From CAYVFC01 sp964450715 (lineage in GTDB: Bacteria > Myxococcota_A > Polyangia > Polyangiales > JAFGIB01): a stretch of DNA of 35,744 nt. The notes beneath the pieces are model-generated. The model was not told the DNA's origin. It did no database searches and saw only the letters and a list, made by a program, of their open reading frames with translations. Location of the stretch: contig CAYVFC010000084.1 of the NCBI GenBank assembly GCA_964450715.1, positions 1-35,744 on the forward strand. The letters are read 5' to 3'. Below, in pieces: positions 1 through 7,375 of this stretch (the first letter of the stretch is position 1; every line of letters starts with the position of its first letter). The translations under genes were made by a program, and so were the position numbers.

Positions 1-8
1 TCTGTGAG

Positions 9-34
9 AGCCGGGGCGGGTAACCGCCCCGGCT
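9..34. terminator. Perfect hairpin, possible terminator
   Basis: An 11-bp perfect inverted repeat (arms 9-19 and 24-34) with a 4-nt GTAA loop. It is very GC-rich but has no T-tract on either side, so it could terminate a gene outside the window, the minus-strand helicase gene whose stop is at 217, or neither. Positions 35-216 show no gene. Confidence 0.35.
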
Positions 35-216
35 ACTCAAGGTGCAACGCAGCAGATCGGGCCGTCCCGCCCGAAAGACGACAGGAGGCGCTTTTTAAAC
101 ACCCTCTTAGCCCGCCCCCGATATCGGCGTCATACGTCCCGTAGGTGAGGGTCTTGCCCCCTCCCTCATTTGGGCGGCCGCAAGGCCAGCCTCTACCGGG
201 ATTGTACAATGCCTAG

Positions 217-2604
217 CTAAAACCCCGTCTCCCGCAACGACTCCGGCACCAGCCCCGACGGCGCTCCGGTCACCAGCAGCCAGAGCTGGTGTGCCGCGCG
301 CGTGGCGGCGATATGCAGCAGGTGGCGCGACTCCTCGTCCTCGCCGTAGGATTCTGGCGTGACCTCGACCAGCACCACGTAGTCGAACTCCAGTCCCTTG
401 ACCTGCTTCACGTCAGTCACGTCCACGCCCGGTTTGAAGGGGAAATCTTGATCGGCGATGCGCCGCAGGTTGGGGACCTCGGCGTTGCTCAATCCCTGGA
501 AGTAGATGTTAGCCTGCTCGGCGTAGCGGCTGACGACCGCGATCGAAGCCAGCGGCTCGGAATGGGCCAGCGCCCTCAGGGCCTCGGCCAGGAATCCCAC
601 TGCTTCCCCGGCGTGCGTGAAGCGAAAGATCTCCACCGGCACCCCGTGACGGGTGGCGTTTCCCGCCTCGCGGCTCGCGTCCTCGCCGAGTACGTGGTTG
701 GCGAACTGCATGATCTCGAAGGTCGACCGGTAGCTGAGCCTCAGGGGCTCGACCTGCACGTCGGCGAAACCCAGATGTCCCAGCACGGCCTTCCAGTCGG
801 AGAACCCGTTGTCCATCAGGATGCGCTGCGCCACGTCTCCGGCCAGCGTCACGCTGCCGGAGCGCACTGTGTCCAGCAGCACCCGCAGATCGACCGGGCT
901 CAGGTCCTGCGCTTCATCCACGAAGACGTGGTCGTACTGCAACGCTTCCTTGCCGCGGCGCAACGCCCCGTTGACGCGTTGCACGATGCGCAGCAGTAGC
1001 GCGTTGTCCTCCCAGTCGAGCTCGGACCGCTTGCGGTCGGCTCGCCCGTCCACCCCGACCTCTCTCTCTCGCGCGTCTCCGTCTTCTTCGTCGCCGCGTC
1101 CCCGGCGCTCTTCCTTCTCCTCGGCCTCGGCCACCGCTGACGCGCAGCGGGTTACGCACCAGCGGAAGGCCTCGGCGATTTCGCCCTCGGTAACGTCACC
1201 CGGAGCGTGCTCGGCGAAACCGGTGCGCAGCCGCTCCCGATCGGTCAGTAGCTCGCTCCAGATCCCGATCACGTCGAGCCCTTCCCGACATTCCCGGTTT
1301 ATCTCGCGTTCGATCGCGTGTCGGCCCGCCAGCGAAAGCGAGGCCGGCCCTTGCTCCGCGGCCCATCGGGCCAGCCGCTCCAGCCGCTGCCGGAAGGCGT
1401 CTCCCGAGGTCCGCTTCCAGATTTCCAGCGCATTCCCGGCCTCCGCCGGCACGGGGAGGGATTTATGCAATCTATCCTTGAAGCTCGCTTCCCGGGCGGC
1501 CACCGCATCGTCGATGATGCGCAACATGGCGGGATGCTTTTTCAGTCGCACCACCGTCGCGGGCGTCTCGTCCGTGCAGGCTCCCGGCAACCGCGCCAGC
1601 GCCGCCTGTCGCCTCTTCTGGGCCCAGCGCCGGAAGGTGACCACGCTTACCCCGGGCACGCCCAGCGCGGGCAGCACCCGCGAGACGTAGCGCGCCAGCG
1701 CTTCGTTGAAGGTGACCACGATCATGCGGTCCGCGCGAAAACGCTGCGGCTGCTCGTAGGCCAGAAAGGCCATGCGATGCAGGCCAACCGTGGTCTTGCC
1801 GCTGCCGGCACCGCCCTGGATCACCACCAATCCGGAATCGGGTCGGGTGATGATGCCGAACTGTCGCGGATCGATCAGCGCGGCGATCTCTTGCAGATGC
1901 TTGTCCTCCCGGCCCTCGCCGTCGATATCCACGCCGAGCTTGCTCGGCCCGCGATGCTGCTCGGGCCTGAGCGCCGTGCCCTGTCCGCCGCTCAACTCGG
2001 CCGAGCCGTCCGGCATGCGCGTCCAGTCGCCGCTGCTCTTGCGCACGAAGGTGCCCTGCGGTGAGCCGACGCGCCGGAGTACCCCGTTCGCGATGGCCAG
2101 GCTGCGTCGTAGATGCACTTCGCCTTCGACCGGCCGGTTTCCGAAGACCTCGTCGTAGTCGTCCCCCTCGTCATAACAGTAATAAACGCGGCTTACCGGC
2201 GCATCGCGCCAGTCCACGATGCGCAGCCCCAGCTCCGGATCCAGATAGGTAGAACGCCCGATGAGCACCTCGCGCTTGCGCTCGTGTTCCTGCAGCACGA
2301 TGCGGCCGAAGTAGGGTGAACGGACGTCCACCAAGCCGCCGGTAACGCCTGCACGGCGCGCCGCCACCGCCTGCAGTCTTTCCATCTGCGCGACCAGCGC
2401 GGGTACGTCTTCCAGCCGGGACTCGCTGATCTGATCGCGGAGCGATATCAGCTCCTGATCGTAGTCGGCCTTATCGCTCTTCTGCGAGGAACGCGAGGCA
2501 AGGAACTGCAGCACGCGGACCAGTACCCGCTCCTCCTCCTGAACGATGCGGAGCATCTCGCGGTCGTCCGCTTCGTTCGCGCTACCTTGCGGCCTGTCGG
2601 CCAA
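217..2604 (-). CDS. HelD-like superfamily 1 (UvrD/Rep-type) ATP-dependent helicase
   Basis: 795 aa. The N-terminal ~85 residues are charged and likely coiled coil, as in HelD proteins that insert an arm into RNA polymerase. Walker A is GGAGSGKT at residues 264-271. Walker B is FVDEAQDLS at about 560-567. Later helicase motifs include LAGDVAQRI, LRLSYRST and, near the end, VKQVKGLEFDYVVL and HIAATRAAHQLWLL. An acidic/basic low-complexity insert precedes Walker B. Members of the family unwind DNA or, as HelD, dissociate stalled RNA polymerase; the coiled-coil N-terminus and the 'RIVDWRDAPVSRVYY' block favour HelD, but this is inference. The start is a TTG at 2602-2604: a consensus AGGAGGT (2611-2617) lies six bases upstream, and the upstream frame offers no better start. 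It is monocistronic as far as the window shows. HelD-type proteins have also been linked to rifamycin tolerance in actinobacteria; nothing here tests that. Confidence 0.85.
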   Translation of the reverse strand: MADRPQGSANEADDREMLRIVQEEERVLVRVLQFLASRSSQKSDKADYDQELISLRDQISESRLEDVPALVAQMERLQAVAARRAGVTGGLVDVRSPYFGRIVLQEHERKREVLIGRSTYLDPELGLRIVDWRDAPVSRVYYCYDEGDDYDEVFGNRPVEGEVHLRRSLAIANGVLRRVGSPQGTFVRKSSGDWTRMPDGSAELSGGQGTALRPEQHRGPSKLGVDIDGEGREDKHLQEIAALIDPRQFGIITRPDSGLVVIQGGAGSGKTTVGLHRMAFLAYEQPQRFRADRMIVVTFNEALARYVSRVLPALGVPGVSVVTFRRWAQKRRQAALARLPGACTDETPATVVRLKKHPAMLRIIDDAVAAREASFKDRLHKSLPVPAEAGNALEIWKRTSGDAFRQRLERLARWAAEQGPASLSLAGRHAIEREINRECREGLDVIGIWSELLTDRERLRTGFAEHAPGDVTEGEIAEAFRWCVTRCASAVAEAEEKEERRGRGDEEDGDAREREVGVDGRADRKRSELDWEDNALLLRIVQRVNGALRRGKEALQYDHVFVDEAQDLSPVDLRVLLDTVRSGSVTLAGDVAQRILMDNGFSDWKAVLGHLGFADVQVEPLRLSYRSTFEIMQFANHVLGEDASREAGNATRHGVPVEIFRFTHAGEAVGFLAEALRALAHSEPLASIAVVSRYAEQANIYFQGLSNAEVPNLRRIADQDFPFKPGVDVTDVKQVKGLEFDYVVLVEVTPESYGEDEESRHLLHIAATRAAHQLWLLVTGAPSGLVPESLRETGF

Positions 2605-2610
2605 CGCGTG

Positions 2611-2617
2611 ACCTCCT
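2611..2617 (-). promoter_or_regulatory. Consensus Shine-Dalgarno deciding a TTG start
   Basis: On the minus strand the sequence AGGAGGT is separated by six bases from TTG at 2602-2604. It is the strongest ribosome-binding site in the window and the reason the HelD-like gene is called from TTG. Confidence 0.75.
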
Positions 2618-2748
2618 CAGAGCAAAGCTGAAATTTTTACCACGAAATGGCGCTGCCAAGCCACCCCTGCTCGCCAAACGCGTCCTTTAATTAATAACGG
2701 ACGGGCCGGGCTTGCCCCTGCTCGGACCGACGTCTGAAGCGTGAATCC

Positions 2749-2840
2749 GTAGGGTAGGGCCTTACCCCCTGCCCCGAACGAGAACCCGCGAACCCCAAAA
2801 AAAGGTAGGGTAGGGGTTGCCCCCTGCCCTAAACGAGAAC
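2749..2840. repeat. Two imperfect ~36-bp direct repeats
   Basis: Copies at 2749-2785 and 2805-2840 begin GTAGGGTAGGG and end AACGAGAAC. They are offset by 55-56 bp and lie just downstream of the presenilin-like gene's stop codon. Each is rich in G-runs followed by C-runs (GGGTAGGG...CCCCCTGCCC), so each could fold as a hairpin. Function unknown; transcript termination is possible. Confidence 0.6.
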
Positions 2841-2850
2841 AGCAGTTCTT

Positions 2851-3690
2851 CTAGAGCCGCGGAAGCAACATCCAACCGAAAAAGATCAGCAATAACAAGG
2901 CGATGCCCGCCAGGCCGCGTCGTCGATCCGCCTCTGCCGGCTTGCGGGCCTTGGGATGTACCAAAACCACGGCCGCGCCCAGAAAGGGAAGGGCGGGTAT
3001 GGCCTGCTCGAATAGCAGCAGCGCAAACAGCGTCAGCACGAATCCGCCGCAGAGGGCCAGCATTGTCCGTCTCACGCTCAGACCGTGAACGCGCGAGGAC
3101 GCCAGATAAATGCTTGAGAAGACCACCTCGCCGACCCCCAGAAAGGGCTCGATCTGAGCGGTGCCGAGCATGGGCCAGGGCAAGGAGAGCACCGAGAGCA
3201 TGGCTGGCGACTTCATCACGGCCGCGGTAACGCCTGCCGGAGAGTACACGCTGGCCACGTCGGCCAGCGATGACGCGATCGCTACGAAACCGATGTGTCC
3301 CGGATGCTCGATGGCTGATCCGACCGCCGATCCCGCCAGTGTCCCCGCGACTAGAAGCGCCGCGGTTACCGTCGCCGCGGCCAGCAGGCCCGTACCGCCG
3401 GTCAGCCGGACGACGAGAAGCGCGACGAGCGGAAGCGCGAGCCAGGGCAGCATCCGGGGCAGGACCCGCGGTACGAGAAGAGACGCGAGTAAAGATTCGG
3501 AGGAAACCGCGGAAAACCCGGCGACAAACGCCAACGTGGGATACAGCGGTACGTGGGGAGCAACCCATCCGGCTCCAAACAACAGGGCGACCGACCCGGC
3601 CATCGCCGCCAGCCAGACCGCCCACGGGGTCGGACTCTTGGTCCCGGGTCTTCTTTCCTGGCGGATTCGGCCCATACCACCATCATCCAT
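2851..3690 (-). CDS. Polytopic membrane protein resembling presenilin/signal peptide peptidase (family A22), second catalytic Asp replaced by Glu
   Basis: 279 aa, about eight or nine hydrophobic segments, predicted integral membrane. Three short motifs occur in the order and spacing of GxGD intramembrane aspartyl proteases: LADVASVYSPAG with Asp144 (compare the YD motif and following Pro-Gly of presenilin TM6), FLGVGEVVFSSIYLA with GVGE at 185-188 (compare GLGD of TM7), and EQAIPALPFLG with PALP at 232-235 (the PAL motif of TM9). Asp144 and Glu188 are about 45 apart, as in signal peptide peptidases. Visible differences: Glu not Asp in GxGD (codon 3127-3129), Ala not Tyr before Asp144, and an extra hydrophobic segment at 260-277 after PAL. 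If homology holds, the protein may be a pseudoprotease or a Glu variant. Start is the first ATG at 3690; Met6 is an alternative and no clear Shine-Dalgarno distinguishes them. It could instead be an unrelated membrane protein with chance motifs. Confidence 0.6.
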   Translation of the reverse strand: MDDGGMGRIRQERRPGTKSPTPWAVWLAAMAGSVALLFGAGWVAPHVPLYPTLAFVAGFSAVSSESLLASLLVPRVLPRMLPWLALPLVALLVVRLTGGTGLLAAATVTAALLVAGTLAGSAVGSAIEHPGHIGFVAIASSLADVASVYSPAGVTAAVMKSPAMLSVLSLPWPMLGTAQIEPFLGVGEVVFSSIYLASSRVHGLSVRRTMLALCGGFVLTLFALLLFEQAIPALPFLGAAVVLVHPKARKPAEADRRRGLAGIALLLLIFFGWMLLPRL

Positions 3691-3881
3691 GGTACATTTT
3701 CACGCCGCGGCGAACGAGTAGCAGGTATTGCATAATTGAAAGATGCAGCGTCCTCGAATGGTGCTACATTGTCGCGCAGTCCGGGGTTGGAGAGACCGCT
3801 GGAGCTTCTCGAACTGGCCTATCCCGGCCATTGCTCGGTTGTGTTGCGTTAAATGATTGAGCTATTATTACACACCTGAGA

Positions 3882-3917
3882 AACCGGACTGGTGTCCGAA
3901 ACCAGACCGGTGTCCGA
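3882..3917. promoter_or_regulatory. Tandem 18-bp direct repeat upstream of the FHA regulator
   Basis: Two 18-bp copies (3882-3899, 3900-3917) of the pattern AACCrGAC[T/C]GGTGTCCGA, head to tail, ending 38 bp before the start codon at 3956. Position and spacing suit a dimeric regulator's operator, perhaps autoregulation; this is inference. The rest of 3691-3955 shows no gene. Confidence 0.45.
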
Positions 3918-3955
3918 AAACGAAATAGAGCGTCCAACCCAAATCGAGAAATCCC

Positions 3956-5587
3956 ATGCAGAATCCTCCTGGAGAGCTACGCGCTTTTGTTCTCGTTCGG
4001 CACAATGCGTACAGCTGGATCGTGGACCTGCTGCTCGACTACGAACTAGTGCTCGGCAGCGGTGAAGAGGCCAACATCCAGATAAAGGACGAGGCTGTAC
4101 GCGACCGCCACGCGGCGATTCTCTGGAACGGCAAGCAGATCAATCTACGTCTGCTGGACGGCTCCGGCCAGGTCGCCGTTAACGGCGAGCCCGTCGACCA
4201 AAGCGCCTTGGTCCGACCCGGCGACGAGATCAAGGTCGGCAGCGCCGAGCTGGTCGTGAGCGTCGCGGTTTCTCCCATCACCCAGGGGCGTCGTTCGCTC
4301 ACCCATGTGGAGTTCTGCGAGCGCATGGCCGACGAGCTATCGCGCGCCTTGCTGCGCTTGCGGCCGACCTGCCTGGTCATGCTCAAGGCCAAGACCGGCG
4401 ACGGCTCGAGCATCGCCAACGCGGCGCTCGGCTCGTTTCGCGGCGGGGATATCGTGGGTACCTATGCGCATGACGAGATCGAGTTCCTCTTGCCCGATAC
4501 CCCGCCCAGTATCGCCAAAGCGGTCGTACAGCGACTGCTGGAGACCGCGGGAGCCGAGGGGGCGAACGTGGGCCTGGCGGTTTCTCCGGATGACGGCGAC
4601 ACCCCGGAGCGCCTGATGCGGGCCGCGCGCGACGCACTGGCGTTCTCGACACGCGACGGCGGCGGTATCTCGCGGCCGCGTCCCAATGTCCCCGAGCCGG
4701 CCGAGCCCTCGATCCATTCCAAGAGCACCCGGCTCGCGGTGGAGGACGTAACCGAGGCGGCCAAGAAGGACGCGCCCGTGCTGTTGATCGGAGAGCCGAG
4801 CGCGGGCAAGCGCGTCTACGCTCGGCTGTTACATGACCGAAGCTCCAGGGCGGGCGGCCCCTTCGTTCTCATCTCCTGTGCGAGCCTTGTCGATCCGTGG
4901 GCGATCGACTCGGCGTTCGGGGACGACAAGGGTAACCGGGATCAGTGCAAGGCCATGCAGGCCGTAGGAGGCACCCTGGTGCTCGAAGAGATCGGCGAGC
5001 TTCCGCTGCAGGGACAGAAAAGGCTGCTCGGCTTGCTGCAGTCCGGTGTGCTCGGCTCGACCGGCCTGGTCTCCACCACGCACCGCGACCTGGCGGCCCT
5101 GAGCGGAGCGGGCGCTTTCCTGGAGGAGCTCTACAACAAGATCGCGCGCGTGCGTGTGGGTATACCGGCGCTGCGGATGCGCGCCGAGAGCATCGTTCCG
5201 CTCGCCCAGAACTTCGCAGCCCAGTACACCTCCGAGGCCAAGGTCAAGCTATCTCACGGCGCGCTAGAGAAGATGCGGACCTACGCTTGGCCTGGTAATG
5301 TGCTGGAGCTGCGCAACGCCATAGAGCGAGCGGTCAAGCTGGCCGGCGGAGGCGAGATTCTGGCCGAGCATCTTCCAGGCGGAGCCGTCGACCCGACAGG
5401 TCGCGGCCAGCTGCGCCAGCACGTCGGCTCGGTCGAGCGCGACGCCATCATCAAGACCCTGGCGGATAACAACTACAATCAGACCCACACCGCCAGGCAG
5501 CTCGGCATCTCGCGCCGGGCCCTCATCTACAAGATGGAAAAGTACGGCCTCAAGTCTCCACCCTCGAGCAGCCGCAAGGAAGAGTAA
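3956..5587 (+). CDS. FHA / degenerate GGDEF-like / AAA+ / Fis-HTH transcriptional regulator (enhancer-binding-protein family, no GAFTGA)
   Basis: 543 aa. Residues ~30-100 form an FHA domain (LGSGEEANIQI, RHAAILW, VNGEPV, LRPGDEIKVG type signatures), which binds phosphothreonine and suggests input from a Ser/Thr kinase. Residues ~115-232 look like a degenerate GGDEF fold: GDIVGTYAHDEIEFLLPDT in place of RxGGDEF, then VGLAVSPDDG and LMRAARDALAF; catalysis is unlikely. Residues ~265-475 are an AAA+ sigma-54-interaction module with an altered Walker A (GEPSAGKR, 279-286), Walker B-like LVLEEIGELP (Asp to Glu) and WPGNVLELRN (445-454). The GAFTGA loop that contacts sigma-54 is absent; the corresponding stretch is FGDDKGNRDQC. 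Residues 493-531 are a Fis-type HTH (NNYNQTHTARQLGISRRALIYKM). It therefore probably acts by DNA binding or oligomerisation, not as a sigma-54 activator. It is convergent with the SspB gene, leaving 24 bp between stops. Confidence 0.85.
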   Translation: MQNPPGELRAFVLVRHNAYSWIVDLLLDYELVLGSGEEANIQIKDEAVRDRHAAILWNGKQINLRLLDGSGQVAVNGEPVDQSALVRPGDEIKVGSAELVVSVAVSPITQGRRSLTHVEFCERMADELSRALLRLRPTCLVMLKAKTGDGSSIANAALGSFRGGDIVGTYAHDEIEFLLPDTPPSIAKAVVQRLLETAGAEGANVGLAVSPDDGDTPERLMRAARDALAFSTRDGGGISRPRPNVPEPAEPSIHSKSTRLAVEDVTEAAKKDAPVLLIGEPSAGKRVYARLLHDRSSRAGGPFVLISCASLVDPWAIDSAFGDDKGNRDQCKAMQAVGGTLVLEEIGELPLQGQKRLLGLLQSGVLGSTGLVSTTHRDLAALSGAGAFLEELYNKIARVRVGIPALRMRAESIVPLAQNFAAQYTSEAKVKLSHGALEKMRTYAWPGNVLELRNAIERAVKLAGGGEILAEHLPGGAVDPTGRGQLRQHVGSVERDAIIKTLADNNYNQTHTARQLGISRRALIYKMEKYGLKSPPSSSRKEE

Positions 5588-5611
5588 CCCCCTCCTCCCC
5601 CGCTTACGCCC

Positions 5612-6334
5612 CTACTTCACCACCCGCAGGTAGGGCGGAAGCTTCTGCTGCACCCCCCGTCTTCTCCTCACCGTGGCCGCGGCGCGCTTCTGTTCCGTCC
5701 TCCCGTTGCCGTTCCCTCCCCTGTCGCCCTCGAACCCGCCGTTACCGGTCTTTCGTCCACTGTCGATTGCCGACCGGACATCTTCTGCCCGATCATCCGC
5801 CGTCCGGCCATCCCCCGCCCGGCCATCCCCCGCCGCCCGGCCATCTTCCGCCGCCCGGCCATCTTCCGCTCTAACTTCCTCGAAGGTTCCGGATACGGTT
5901 CGCCTTCCGTTCGAGCGCTTCCGGGCGGCATCTGGATCGCCACGACCGGCCGTGACCGGCCCGGTCATACCCCTGCGCCGCACCTCGCGTTCTACCTCTG
6001 CTGCGATTTCGCGCGGCATATCCTCCGGCCATACCATGCCGCGACCGTCGTCGCCCACCACGGCGAAGATCGAGCTCCAGGGTACGACGCAGCTGTACGG
6101 AGACCTGTTGAACGACAGGGTGGCCAGCAGCCCCTGCTCCCCTAGATGCAGGTCCGGGATCGGTATAGCCATGTCGAGTCCGATCTGCAGTACGATCTGG
6201 ATCTGGTCCTTCAACCACGCCGGCACTTCTACCTCTTCCGCGCGCGGGTCCAGGTGAAGAAACACCATCCCCTTGGCCAGCAAGCGTTCGACCACCTCCC
6301 GTTTGCTCGGAAGCGCCCGTGGTGTATCGGCCAT
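5612..6334 (-). CDS. sspB: SspB-like ClpXP adaptor for ssrA-tagged proteins
   Basis: 240 aa from ATG at 6334, chosen because GAAGAAAG lies just upstream and the frame's earlier ATG (6370) lacks one. Residues ~8-110 match the SspB fold: a helix (PSKREVVERLLAKG), VFLHLDP, then VPAWLKDQIQIVLQIGL, LLATLSFNRSPYSCVVPWSSIFAVVGDDGRG, close in pattern to E. coli 'QIVLNI...FNARFGGIPRQVSVPLAAVLAIYARENG'. A long hydrophilic low-complexity linker rich in Asp, Gly, Arg and Ala follows (~125-225; tandem DGRA units), and the protein ends LPPYLRVVK. In E. coli SspB the terminal ALRVVK tail docks on the ClpX zinc-binding domain, so both the substrate-binding fold and the ClpX tether are present. SspB delivers ssrA-tagged peptides from stalled ribosomes to ClpXP. 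The tmRNA gene is the next gene, about 670 bp away and divergent. Confidence 0.85.
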   Translation of the reverse strand: MADTPRALPSKREVVERLLAKGMVFLHLDPRAEEVEVPAWLKDQIQIVLQIGLDMAIPIPDLHLGEQGLLATLSFNRSPYSCVVPWSSIFAVVGDDGRGMVWPEDMPREIAAEVEREVRRRGMTGPVTAGRGDPDAARKRSNGRRTVSGTFEEVRAEDGRAAEDGRAAGDGRAGDGRTADDRAEDVRSAIDSGRKTGNGGFEGDRGGNGNGRTEQKRAAATVRRRRGVQQKLPPYLRVVK

Positions 6335-6484
6335 CTTTCTTCTATAGCGGATTCCTAACCTTCGCGCCAACCAACGCCCTCGATTTCACCTCGAGTTATC
6401 TCTCGTTCGAACTCGCGTCACCTCGCATCTACCCCCGGGTTCACCACACACCTCAGCTCCGGTCACCTCGCCCCCGCCCCCGCA

Positions 6485-6660
6485 TGTCATTTCGCCCGCG
6501 CCCGCGCCCGTCATGTTATCCGCCCCCGGATGTCATTTCGCCCGCGCCCGTGCCCGTCATGTTATCCGCCCCCGCATGTCATTTCGCCCGCGCCCGCGCC
6601 CGCGCCCGTCATGTTATCCGCCCCCGCATGTCATTTCGACCGAAGGGAGAAATCTCCTAT
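6485..6660. repeat. Four-copy ~46-52-bp tandem array with ATTTCGACCGAAGG-type end
   Basis: Units begin TGTCATTTCG at 6485, 6531, 6577 and 6629 (offsets 46, 46, 52). They carry expanding CGCCCG runs and a CGTCATGTTATCCGCCCC segment. The last copy continues into ATTTCGACCGAAGGGAGAAA, in which ATTTC and GAAAT form the arms of a small inverted repeat. This is a dispersed-intergenic-repeat style sequence; the length change of 6 bp equals one CGCCCG unit, which suggests slippage. Confidence 0.7.
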
Positions 6661-6848
6661 CACACTGCACTCGTTTCATTTCATTTCGACTTCGTACACC
6701 CTCTGTCTTCCCCGATGCCGACCACCGTTTACGCTGTACATTCGCCCCTGGTGTCGTACACCCTTTTAATAGGTCAATAGGTCGAAAACGCGATTCTTCT
6801 GCATTGGCTCGCGACTCCGCTGCCACCGCACCGGCTCATTCAACGGCC

Positions 6849-6952
6849 GTTTGCGCTGATTTCCGCCGGAACCGACCTGTGATCTTCGCCGCGACGTTTG
6901 CGCCGATTTCCGCCGGAACCGACCTGTGATCTTCGCCGCGACGTTTACGCCT
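6849..6952. repeat. 47-bp tandem repeat, two full copies plus partial
   Basis: Copies start at 6849 and 6896 with a truncated third at 6943, each beginning GTTTGCGC[T/C]GATTTCC and including CGGAACCGACCTGTGATC. The array ends about 55 bp upstream of the tmRNA 5' end. The remainder of 6371-7007 shows no gene. Confidence 0.75.
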
Positions 6953-6979
6953 TGCCGCCGTCCGTTTCCGTCGTAAACT
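6952..6979 (+). promoter_or_regulatory. Candidate ssrA promoter
   Basis: TTGCCG (6952-6957) and TAAACT (6974-6979) with 16-bp spacing would give a precursor that starts about 20 nt before mature tmRNA, to be trimmed by RNase P. A second possible -10, TATACG at about 6991, lacks a -35. Weak evidence only. Confidence 0.3.
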
Positions 6980-7007
6980 TGTTTCATACGTATACGTGTT
7001 CGCCAAT

Positions 7008-7367
7008 GGGGGCGTCACGGTTTCGACGGGGGTGAAGAAGCGTTGGTTGCGTGTCCGTCGGTCTCGGGACGACGTAAAAACCTCGGGAAAAAACAACTGC
7101 CAACGATAACGCAGTAGCTCTCGCGGCTTAAAAACGGGCCAAGGGAGCCGTCGAAGCGACGAAGTCCGCCGGTACTTCCCGCCTAGGCGTCATTTAAACT
7201 GGCTAGCCTAATCCCCGCAGCCGGGGAGGGTGGCGAATTTTCTGGCTGCTAGCCGAGAACCGAGCCTGTCCGCGGGCGCTCTTCCCGGCGAAACCAAAAC
7301 ACGGACTACGCACGTAGAGACCACCGTGGAGCACTTCCGGACGCGGGTTCGACTCCCGCCGCCTCCA
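7008..7367 (+). ncRNA. ssrA: tmRNA (transfer-messenger RNA)
   Basis: The 5' end GGGGGCGTCACGGTTTCGAC is diagnostic. The acceptor stem pairs GGGGGCG (7008-7014) with CGCCTCC (7360-7366), followed by discriminator A7367. The T-arm GGTTCGACTCC lies at 7346-7356. The tag reading frame GCC AAC GAT AAC GCA ... TAA runs 7099-7131 and encodes ANDNAVALAA, a proteobacterial-type degradation tag ending in the ALAA signal read by ClpXP and SspB. The chromosome reads CTA after the discriminator, so the 3' CCA is not encoded and must be added by tRNA nucleotidyltransferase. tmRNA rescues stalled ribosomes and tags the nascent peptide. The gene's 3' end is the integration site of the island: bases 7345-7367 lie in the attL repeat and were probably supplied by the element, leaving a functional gene. 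It is a single-piece tmRNA, about 360 nt. Confidence 0.95.
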
Positions 7368-7370
7368 CTA
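7345..7370 (+). other. attL core (26-bp repeat inside ssrA)
   Basis: Starts GGGTTCGACTCC and ends GCCTCCACTA; identical to 31791-31816. Flanking bases differ (CGCG before and TCTAA after, against TTCA before and GTTTA after), which sets the limits. Confidence 0.9.
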
Positions 7371-7375
7371 TCTAA

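Noticed and set aside
2762..3625. Long minus-strand open frame overlapping the presenilin-like gene
   Set aside because: Arginine/glycine-rich translation with no hydrophobic or domain pattern; it is the shadow of the 2851-3690 frame, which shows clear membrane segments.
6513..6780. Pro/Arg-rich frames before ssrA
   Set aside because: They are translations of the CGCCCG-rich tandem array and have no start signals.
6485..6952. CRISPR array
   Set aside because: Units are contiguous tandem repeats without unique spacers, and no cas genes are present.
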